A stretch of DNA of 13,844 bases from JANMDU01 sp043755865 (GTDB lineage: Bacteria; Pseudomonadota; Gammaproteobacteria; Burkholderiales; Burkholderiaceae_C), in contig JAYUSD010000011.1 of assembly GCA_043755865.1 (NCBI GenBank), positions 1-13,844 on the forward strand. The letters are read 5' to 3'. Positions 5,781 through 11,684 of the stretch are shown here, piece by piece (the first letter of the stretch is position 1; the number at the start of each line of letters is the position of its first letter). The notes beneath the pieces were generated by a model, which searched no databases, was not told where the DNA came from, and saw nothing but the letters and a program-made list of their open reading frames with translations. The translations under genes and the position numbers were made by a program.

Positions 5781-7562
5781 ATGAGTTTACCTAACTCTTC
5801 TTACACCCATGGTTATGAGTTTAGCCAAGGCGCGGGCTATCGCTTGCCTGAATATGATGCGGTGATTCCTGATGCTGTGAGCACAGGAAAAGTAGAGCAT
5901 CACCGCATCCTGATCGTGGGCGGCGGGCTGGCGGGCCTGACGCTGGCCTGCTGCCTGGCGCAGATGGGCATCAACTGCGTGTTGCTTGATGAAGACAACA
6001 CCGTGGGCGTAAAAGGTGCATCGAGCCGGGGCATTTGCTACACGCAAAAATCGCTGGAGATTTTTGACAAACTGGGCATTTATGAGCGCATCAAAGCCAA
6101 AGGTATTCAGTGGAGCGTGGGCCGTACGTTTGCGGGTGAGGATGAGGTCTATAGCTTCGATCTAAACGCGCAGGGCAATTTCTCGCTCAGTGAGCAACCG
6201 GCTTTTGTGAATATCCAGCAGTTTTATAACGAAGGCTTTTTGGTGGAGCGTATTGAAGAGTTTGGGCACGCGCAGATTCGCTGGAACAATCGCGTGACTG
6301 CGTTTGAAGTCAAGAATAATCTTGCTGCGTTTGCAGTAGTTACAGCCGCAGGACAATACAAGGCTACAGCCGATTTCGTCATTGATGCAACGGGCTCGCG
6401 CAGCCCGTTTCATGATTGGCTGGGTGTGCAAAAAACCACCAAAAAAGGCGATGACCGTTGGTGCATTGCCGATGTGCGCTTCAACACGCATCCGCCGAAA
6501 GAGCGCCACACGTGGATTGAAGCGCCATTTAACGACAACCGCGCTGTGTGGCAGCATTTGATGGCCGATGATGTATGGCGCATAGACTATCAGATGGCGC
6601 CCGATGCGGATGCGGCTTATGTGAGCCGAGAAGATGTGGTTCGCGAGCGGCTGGCCAAGCAATTTGGGAAAGATACACAGGTCGAGATCGTCTGGGTCGG
6701 GCCGTATGCCTACCGCAGCGAATGCGTGGATCGCATGAGCGAGTCTGCCGGAAATTCGCAGGTGTTTTTCATAGGCGACAGCGCTAAAGTGGTGAGCCCG
6801 TTTGGCGCACGTGGCGGCAATACGGGCATATCAGATGCTGACAATTTGGCTTGGAAGCTGGCCGCTGTGGTGCAGGGTAGGGCAGATAAAAAGCTCTTGC
6901 AAAGCTATCACGCCGAGCGCCATGAAGCCGCGCTCACCAATGTACAGGTCACCAATCGCACAGCGCGCTTTTTGCGCCCACAAGACGGCATGGAGCGTAC
7001 GTTTCGCAGTGCCACGATAGCATTGGCGAAGAAGCATGCGTTTGCTCGCAGCTTGATCAACACCGGGCGCATGGCCGTGGCCAATCCGTATTCGCGCTCG
7101 CCGATCACTGCGCCCAAGTTAGCGCAAAGCCATTCTGTGCAAAACGTCGCCTTCCAGTGGGCGGATGGCAGCGCAGGCCGGCTCAATCAACTGCTGCAAT
7201 GGGCTGGCAGCTTGCCACTGCTTTTGTTCATGCCAGATGCGCCAGCCGCGCTTGCGCAAGCTGCACAGCGCTTGGCCAGAGCCGGTCAATTGCGCGCGGT
7301 GGCTGTGCGCCAAGGCAAGCGAGTGCGGCACGCTTGGCGCGAGCACATTTTGGATGCACAAGGGCGACTCATGCAGGCTTGCGGCGCTGGTGCGCAAAGT
7401 GCACACGGGGTACAAGGGACACAAGAGGCACAAGAGGCACAAGAGGCACAACCCACATTTTGCTGGGCGCTGATTCGACCCGACAGCTACTTGGCCGCAC
7501 GCGGGAAAACCAGCGCTGAGCTGACGCGCGCCGTGGCGGCTTTGCGGGGGCAAGCATCGTGA
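5781..7562 (+). CDS. FAD-dependent aromatic-ring monooxygenase (MhpA/PheA/TetX type)
   Basis: Class A flavoprotein hydroxylase using NAD(P)H and O2 to hydroxylate an aromatic ring. In the 593-residue product the FAD Rossmann motif GGGLAG is at 47-52, the DG-type motif DFVIDATGSRSPF at 198-210, and the GD motif FFIGDSAKVVSPFGARGGN near 330-348. A thioredoxin-like C-terminal domain follows, ending with LIRPDSYLAAR, as in phenol and 3-hydroxyphenylpropionate hydroxylases. ATG 5781 is preferred over the in-frame TTG at 5763, but no good ribosome site is seen because repeat R2 ends at the ATG. The stop overlaps the next gene (GTGA). Between about residues 542 and 554 a nine-base tandem repeat adds a Gln-Glu-Ala tract. 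Substrate unknown; the Bug and VOC neighbours suggest an aromatic acid. Confidence 0.9.
   Translation: MSLPNSSYTHGYEFSQGAGYRLPEYDAVIPDAVSTGKVEHHRILIVGGGLAGLTLACCLAQMGINCVLLDEDNTVGVKGASSRGICYTQKSLEIFDKLGIYERIKAKGIQWSVGRTFAGEDEVYSFDLNAQGNFSLSEQPAFVNIQQFYNEGFLVERIEEFGHAQIRWNNRVTAFEVKNNLAAFAVVTAAGQYKATADFVIDATGSRSPFHDWLGVQKTTKKGDDRWCIADVRFNTHPPKERHTWIEAPFNDNRAVWQHLMADDVWRIDYQMAPDADAAYVSREDVVRERLAKQFGKDTQVEIVWVGPYAYRSECVDRMSESAGNSQVFFIGDSAKVVSPFGARGGNTGISDADNLAWKLAAVVQGRADKKLLQSYHAERHEAALTNVQVTNRTARFLRPQDGMERTFRSATIALAKKHAFARSLINTGRMAVANPYSRSPITAPKLAQSHSVQNVAFQWADGSAGRLNQLLQWAGSLPLLLFMPDAPAALAQAAQRLARAGQLRAVAVRQGKRVRHAWREHILDAQGRLMQACGAGAQSAHGVQGTQEAQEAQEAQPTFCWALIRPDSYLAARGKTSAELTRAVAALRGQAS
7412..7450 (+). 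repeat. Nine-base tandem repeat inside the monooxygenase gene
   Basis: Four units of nine bases: ACAAGGGAC once, then ACAAGAGGC three times (7421-7447), then a partial unit. The frame is kept and the repeat encodes GTQ-EAQ-EAQ-EAQ in a loop of the C-terminal domain. Copy-number change by slippage would alter protein length by three residues without a frameshift. Confidence 0.85.
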
Positions 7563-7840
7563 ACAAAGGCACCGTTAAGAAAGTCCGCGTCAACAAAATG
7601 GTCGCCCAGAAAGCGCAACGCCGCACGCCAAGCAGCGCCGCCACATGCACAACCCGCCCCGTTGCGCTGCACAACCAATTGAGCGATGCCGATGGCTTTT
7701 ACGAAGCCTTGCTTGATGCGCACGAAGGCTGCAGCCCAGAGAGCTCGGCAGCGCTCAATGCCCGCTTGATTTTGATTTTGGCCAACCAAATTGGCTGTTC
7801 TGCGCTGCTGGTGCAATGCTTGGCAATCGCCAAAGAGTAG
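7559..7840 (+). CDS. DUF2783-family small protein, partner of the monooxygenase
   Basis: 93 residues of unknown biochemical function. The segment LSDADGFYEALLDAHEG (41-57) followed by ESSAALNARLILILANQIG (61-79) is the DUF2783 signature, a family I know mainly as small proteins encoded beside FAD monooxygenases. The GTG start overlaps the monooxygenase stop by four bases (GTGA), implying coupled translation and a stable partnership. The first 40 residues are Lys/Arg-rich and look like an extension relative to the usual ~60-residue family size; a start at ATG 7598 is the alternative. A role as subunit, chaperone or electron-transfer helper is guesswork. Confidence 0.8.
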   Translation: MNKGTVKKVRVNKMVAQKAQRRTPSSAATCTTRPVALHNQLSDADGFYEALLDAHEGCSPESSAALNARLILILANQIGCSALLVQCLAIAKE

Positions 7841-7841
7841 G

Positions 7842-7858
7842 GCCGCTTACTGCGGCTT
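7842..7858 (+). terminator. Possible weak terminator after the DUF2783 gene
   Basis: GCCGC-TTACT-GCGGC hairpin directly after the TAG stop, followed by only TT. The stem is GC-rich but there is no T-tract, so it may be only a 3' stabilising hairpin. Confidence 0.25.
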
Positions 7859-8054
7859 AGGCTGCAAGCCAACGGCGGCTGCGGATGCGTGCTTTTCTCA
7901 CGAATGCTTGATTTTTAGGCTGTTGAGAAGCGCTTTCGTGACAGAAATCACGCCGAATTTAAGGGTAAACACTATATTTTGCATGCGTATGCATTAAAAT
8001 TTATTCAATATCAAACGCTTTTGAAATAACCATACCGGTTTAAAAAGCGATGCG

Positions 8055-8073
8055 AGGCCATCACAAGTGGCCT
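8055..8073 (+). promoter_or_regulatory. Leader hairpin before the 124-residue unknown protein
   Basis: AGGCCA-TCACAAG-TGGCCT, a six-pair stem, ends four bases before the ribosome-binding site GGTGGAG (8077-8083). An AT-rich stretch with the palindrome TGCAT-GCGT-ATGCA (7980-7993) lies further upstream and may contain the promoter. I do not recognise a riboswitch class. Confidence 0.35.
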
Positions 8074-8092
8074 TCAGGTGGAGATAAAACAC

Positions 8093-8467
8093 ATGGTTTT
8101 GATGATGAGCAATCCCCGAGATTTTGAGCCCTCAGGCAACAGCCGCAGCGCTTCAAAATCGTTCAGCATATCCATCCCGTTTTTGCGCAGCAAAGCACAG
8201 GCCGAGGCTGAGAAAAACAAGATGAGCGTATCTGAGGTCAAGCTTAAACTTGAGCTAAGTTTTCAAGACATCGAAAGTCAAGACGCGGACCGGCTGCGCT
8301 ACAAAATCCGCGGGTCTCGCGAAGTCAAAGAGCTGTGGATGCTGCGCAGCGACGCGCATCAGCTGATCTCGCACAAAATCAGCCAACACGAAGCGGCCGA
8401 GCGCATCAACGCACTGTTGCCCAGTTTTGCGCATTGGCTGCCAGCGAAGGCGTTGGTGAAAATTTAA
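8093..8467 (+). CDS. Unrecognised 124-residue protein
   Basis: I do not recognise this family. The product starts with a Ser-rich segment (FEPSGNSRSASKSFSISIPF), then a lysine/glutamate-rich stretch, then probable helices containing VKELWMLRSDAHQLISHKIS and EAAERINALLPSF. No transmembrane segment or signal peptide is evident, so probably cytosolic. ATG 8093 follows GGAG (8080-8083) at nine bases; GTG 8078 and ATGs at 8102/8105 are alternatives. It stands alone between the catabolic cluster and a tRNA, has its own leader hairpin and ends at a strong bidirectional terminator. The good ribosome site, terminator and codon composition like neighbouring genes argue for a real gene. Confidence 0.65.
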   Translation: MVLMMSNPRDFEPSGNSRSASKSFSISIPFLRSKAQAEAEKNKMSVSEVKLKLELSFQDIESQDADRLRYKIRGSREVKELWMLRSDAHQLISHKISQHEAAERINALLPSFAHWLPAKALVKI

Positions 8468-8483
8468 CGCAACTCAGCATAAA

Positions 8484-8514
8484 AAAACCGCCCTTCGCGG
8501 GAAGCGGCGGTTTT
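8484..8514. terminator. Bidirectional intrinsic terminator
   Basis: AAAACCGCC (8484-8492) pairs with GGCGGTTTT (8506-8514), and inner CTTC pairs with GAAG around loop GCGG. Leftwards the minus strand reads TTTTTTT (8487-8481), ending tRNA transcription; rightwards TTTT follows the unknown protein gene. It lies between their converging 3' ends. Confidence 0.88.
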
Positions 8515-8527
8515 AGTTTGTGTGCAG

Positions 8528-8604
<77 letters not shown>

Positions 8605-8613
8605 ACGCCTTGA

Positions 8614-8619
8614 ATTATC
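8614..8619 (-). promoter_or_regulatory. Probable -10 box of the tRNA gene
   Basis: GATAAT on the minus strand, ten bases before the first base of the tRNA, 5 of 6 matches to TATAAT. The -35 region is not clear; repeat R3 begins about 20 bases further upstream and may contribute or displace it. Confidence 0.4.
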
Positions 8620-8641
8620 GCAGGGAACAAGGCAAAATTAT

Positions 8642-8707
8642 TACTATTAAATGAATAGCACTCTGCGCATATTCTATGCCGGCTATCGGCTGATTTGACT
8701 TATAAAA
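8642..8707 (+). repeat. Three-hairpin intergenic repeat, copy R3
   Basis: CTATT-AAATG-AATAG, GCATA-TTC-TATGC (perfect) and GCCG-GCTAT-CGGC (perfect), then TGATTT and an A-rich tail. Lies between the tRNA promoter and the 3' end of hipA. With R4 it brackets hipBA in direct orientation. Confidence 0.8.
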
Positions 8708-8743
8708 CTTGCGCTTTAGGTCACTTCTTAGCCAGCAACCTCA

Positions 8744-10075
8744 TCAGCGTTCGCCCAGCAACGGCGAGCGACCGATTTTTGAAGCTGAGCTTTGTAGCTT
8801 CGCTGGCGCAGGAAAGCCTTCAAACGCTTTGCCTGCCTCCCAATCGCCTACGGCATAGACGCGTTGATCACGCAGGCCTTGCACGCCTTCGCTCCAAGCG
8901 AGTAGTATGCGTTTGCCGATGTCTTGGAAGCCGGGGTGTAGATTCATGGCCTCGCGCACTTGTGGCGCCACATCGGCCACGGCATCGCTGATGGCTTGCA
9001 CGATTTGCGCTTGCTCTTTGGGCTGAATGCCGAGGGTGGCGGCGATGAAGCGCTGAAGGTTTTTGCCCGGAGCCCAAGTTTTTTTGCCCATGAATTCGAT
9101 GGCGGGCGGGTTGTGTTGGTAGCCCGCATACACGCTGGTCGTGAGCACGTCGTATGCGGGCGCTAAATGCACATCGGCGCGGCGGGTGTAGCGCAGGGCG
9201 ATGTTTTTGGCGTGGCAATCGGCGTTGCGCAGGGCGTAGCTGAGCAGCACTGTGGTAGCGAGTAAGCGGTTTGTCTCGTATCGCTGCTGGCCGGGTACGT
9301 GATCGCGCACGGCGCGGGCGATGCGCTCCCAAGTGGTGTCGTATTTAGCGGCGGGGCGCAGGCCCAGCAGGCTGCAAAAATCTTCCATGCCCCAGTGCGG
9401 CTGGCCGTGTTGGTCTACATCAAAGCGATGCACCACCAAGGCTTGGCCGTCGTCAGATATTTCAGTATTTGCGGTTGGCATCACGCGGCTGGCGACCTGC
9501 ATGCACAGGTGTTCGTTGAGTGCGATGAAGGGTAAGTGGCTGCTTGTGCCTTTGATGATGTGGCGGCGTGTGACGAGGCTGGCTTTTTTGTGCTGCGCGA
9601 GGGCGCTGTGCGTGTCTTGCTGTGCATCCAAAAATTTAGGGACGACGCCCGACACGCCGCTCGTTGCATGCTCTCGCACCAAAGCAGCGAAAGCAGCTTC
9701 GGAATTATCGCCTCTGAGCAATTCGGCGACGTCGATGGCTTTGGCAGGCTCATCCAGCGCAGCGCCTACTGCGGCGACTTGAACGCGCCCCACCATATTG
9801 CGGCCAATGACACTCAGCAATGCGATGGGGCTCGCGCCAACGTGGGGCCCGAATTGCTCTTGCAGCACGTGCAGCAAATAGCCTTCGGGCAGGTTCATTT
9901 GCAAAACGGGTGGGAGCTGATCGTCCCATACATAGCTCTCTAGGCGCACAGGCATGGTGAGCGAGACAAAGGCTTCTTGCGCAGCATTGGGCAAATAAGA
10001 CAGCACGCTTTTGAAATCACCCACTTGGGCTAAGGTGGCCACTTGTTGGCCTAAAACATAGATGCCTAGTTGCAT
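8744..10075 (-). CDS. hipA: HipA-family serine/threonine kinase toxin
   Basis: Toxin kinase; E. coli HipA phosphorylates glutamyl-tRNA synthetase and triggers dormancy. The 443-residue length is that of full HipA, with an N-terminal HipA domain (about 1-105) and a kinase domain. SGVSGVVPKF (139-148) is the P-loop-like region containing the autophosphorylated serine in relatives. HIIKG (172-176) carries the ATP lysine and VHRFDV (215-220) is the hinge. NADCHAKN (284-291) is the catalytic loop with Asp286, and AYDV (307-310) the metal-binding Asp. All key residues are present, so the kinase should be active. ATG overlaps the hipB stop (TGATG), implying coupling. Substrate may differ from GltX. 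Bracketed with hipB by repeats R3 and R4. Confidence 0.93.
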   Translation of the reverse strand: MQLGIYVLGQQVATLAQVGDFKSVLSYLPNAAQEAFVSLTMPVRLESYVWDDQLPPVLQMNLPEGYLLHVLQEQFGPHVGASPIALLSVIGRNMVGRVQVAAVGAALDEPAKAIDVAELLRGDNSEAAFAALVREHATSGVSGVVPKFLDAQQDTHSALAQHKKASLVTRRHIIKGTSSHLPFIALNEHLCMQVASRVMPTANTEISDDGQALVVHRFDVDQHGQPHWGMEDFCSLLGLRPAAKYDTTWERIARAVRDHVPGQQRYETNRLLATTVLLSYALRNADCHAKNIALRYTRRADVHLAPAYDVLTTSVYAGYQHNPPAIEFMGKKTWAPGKNLQRFIAATLGIQPKEQAQIVQAISDAVADVAPQVREAMNLHPGFQDIGKRILLAWSEGVQGLRDQRVYAVGDWEAGKAFEGFPAPAKLQSSASKIGRSPLLGER

Positions 10076-10374
10076 CAGATTTCACTCTCAAGCCATGATT
10101 TGCCGCCCATGCCGGCTTTGCTGCTGCCTTGCCGCTCTTGGCGCAGCGCATCGAGATTGCCGGTTTGGCCGGCAGGCATGATATCCAGCTCAGCATTCAA
10201 TACCGCCAGCACAGCGAGCAGCTTGCGCGAGCCAAATTCAGCCGAACGCCCGCGCTCAAAGCGCGAGAGCGATTCGGGTGTAATACCAGCGCGCAGAGCT
10301 ACATTGCTTTGCTGCAAACCGAGTAGTTTGCGACGCTGCGCGACGGATTGGCCAAGTTCTTGAAGGGTTTGCAC
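10075..10374 (-). CDS. hipB: HipB-type XRE-family antitoxin/repressor
   Basis: 99-residue DNA-binding partner of HipA. A Cro/CI helix-turn-helix is evident: LGQSVAQRRKLLGLQQSNVALRAG up to PESLSRFERGRS (about 7-44), followed by KLLAVLAVLNAELDI, the hydrophobic dimerisation helix and strand. The tail is a flexible Gly/Ser-rich segment ending WLESEI. The start is GTG (10374); no ATG is available and no clear ribosome site is seen, so low translation or a leaderless message is possible. A candidate operator palindrome begins seven bases upstream of the GTG, fitting autorepression. Confidence 0.9.
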   Translation of the reverse strand: MQTLQELGQSVAQRRKLLGLQQSNVALRAGITPESLSRFERGRSAEFGSRKLLAVLAVLNAELDIMPAGQTGNLDALRQERQGSSKAGMGGKSWLESEI

Positions 10375-10380
10375 TTGATG

Positions 10381-10396
10381 TATAAATCAGTTTATA
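10381..10396. promoter_or_regulatory. Candidate hipBA operator
   Basis: Perfect palindrome TATAAA-TCAG-TTTATA immediately upstream of hipB. A second weaker one, ATTGA-N8-TCAAT, is at 10414-10431. HipB proteins bind several inverted repeats upstream of their operon in E. coli; these sequences differ from the E. coli operator, so the assignment rests on position and symmetry. Confidence 0.5.
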
Positions 10397-10470
10397 TGGA
10401 ATAAGACAGTATTATTGACGTAAATATCAATTTAAGCAAGAGCAGTATGGCAATCTATGGATTTGACAAG

Positions 10471-10536
10471 TGCTATTAAAATAATAGCACCTAACGCATA
10501 TTTCATGCCGGCTAGGGGCCGATTTGCTTTAAAAAT
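10471..10536 (+). repeat. Three-hairpin intergenic repeat, copy R4
   Basis: Best first hairpin of all copies: with the flanking G and final C it is GTGCTATTA-AAA-TAATAGCAC, nine pairs. Then GCAT-ATTTC-ATGC and GCC-GGCTAGG-GGC, then GATTTGCTTTAAAAAT. Sits between the hipBA promoter and the 3' end of the DUF3108 gene, where the stems could also act as a 3' end structure. Confidence 0.82.
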
Positions 10537-10562
10537 CTTTCCAAAAACTTGACGAATGTCAC

Positions 10563-11684
10563 TCAGCGCTGTTGAATTTGATCTGCGATCAACTCAGCAT
10601 AGGCTTGCTCGTTGAGCTGAATGCGTATCTTTGCAGGTAGATATTGCAAGCTGGGTGCGAGCCAAAAGCTCATGGTGATCGTGCCGCGTGGATTGACCAG
10701 CGGGCGCGGCTTGAGCTGATGCACCGTGATGGGCCCGATGCGCGGCAAGTTCATCGTCTCAGGCGCGCCGATATCGTAAGTCCATTCATCCAGCCCGCCG
10801 GGGCGGGCGAGCCAGATGCGCACCGTCTCGCCTTCTTGCAGCTTAGCTCTGCCTTGTTCAAAGCGGTGGCCTAGATCAATGAATTGACTCACGGTGTCTT
10901 GCACAGCCAGCGGCTCAGCGGCGGGGCGGCTCACCCGGCGATTGCCCTCTAAGAGGATCTCACTGTCTTCGAGCTTCAAAGGGCGAATGCGGGCGCTGGC
11001 CAAGATGCGCTTGGAATATTCTTCAAAAGTTTCCGGCAGCAAGCCCTGCGGGCTCACGCGGCCCACGCTTGTCATGCGCAGCTCATACAGGCCCGCATCG
11101 ACTGTCACGCGCACTTGGTAGCGCTCGTTGTTTACGCCTTCGCGCGTCCATTGCACTTGGCCGCTGCCAAAAAGCTCGCCTTGGAAATAGCCAGTGAGTT
11201 TGTAGCTCACGCGCGTATCTGCTGGCCATACGCCAGTCAGGAGCAGGCTGTCGGTTTGGCCGCTGGGCTGAGCACTCAGCGTCTGCGAGGGTGTCGATGT
11301 GAGTGCAGCGGCAGTGGCAGACTCAGTCTCCAGCGTTGTGGTTGGGCTGGCTAGAGCCACGCTCGCTGCGATGGCGGCAGGAGCGGGATCGGGCGGCGGG
11401 GGTGCGGCAAGTTCTGCTGCAGTTTCTGTCGCGATGGGCTTGCTGGCTACAACAGCGCTGGGCGCGCGCGGCGCAGCAGGCTTGGGTTGATCTAACGGCG
11501 GCGGCGCTTCAGGCGCTTGGACTTGCGCAGAGGCTGCTTCAATCGTGCGCGCAAAAAGAGGATCGTTTTTGGTGGCAAGCGATCCGGTGCTCTGCATTTG
11601 CGAGCCAATACCGACCAGCCCGAACAGATGCACAAGCAAGGCGGCAAGCAAAGCCAGCGGCAGCGGTTTTAGCCAAGCAGCCAT
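10563..11684 (-). CDS. DUF3108-domain envelope protein
   Basis: 373 residues, function unknown. Residues 8-26 (LPLALLAALLVHLFGLVGI) form a membrane anchor or uncleaved signal. A proline/alanine-rich linker (about 55-145) follows, typical of proteins spanning periplasm. The DUF3108 domain runs from about 150 to the end, recognisable by VSYKLTGYFQGELFGSG, YELRMTSVGRVSPQGLLPE and PRGTITMSFWLAPS. The start overlaps the end of the M61 gene by 16 bases, so it is translated from the same message. A periplasmic role linked to envelope maintenance is suggested only by the murJ neighbour. Confidence 0.85.
   Translation of the reverse strand: MAAWLKPLPLALLAALLVHLFGLVGIGSQMQSTGSLATKNDPLFARTIEAASAQVQAPEAPPPLDQPKPAAPRAPSAVVASKPIATETAAELAAPPPPDPAPAAIAASVALASPTTTLETESATAAALTSTPSQTLSAQPSGQTDSLLLTGVWPADTRVSYKLTGYFQGELFGSGQVQWTREGVNNERYQVRVTVDAGLYELRMTSVGRVSPQGLLPETFEEYSKRILASARIRPLKLEDSEILLEGNRRVSRPAAEPLAVQDTVSQFIDLGHRFEQGRAKLQEGETVRIWLARPGGLDEWTYDIGAPETMNLPRIGPITVHQLKPRPLVNPRGTITMSFWLAPSLQYLPAKIRIQLNEQAYAELIADQIQQR

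Noticed and set aside
7412..7450. CRISPR-like short repeats
   Set aside because: Contiguous nine-base units with no spacers, inside a coding frame: a minisatellite.
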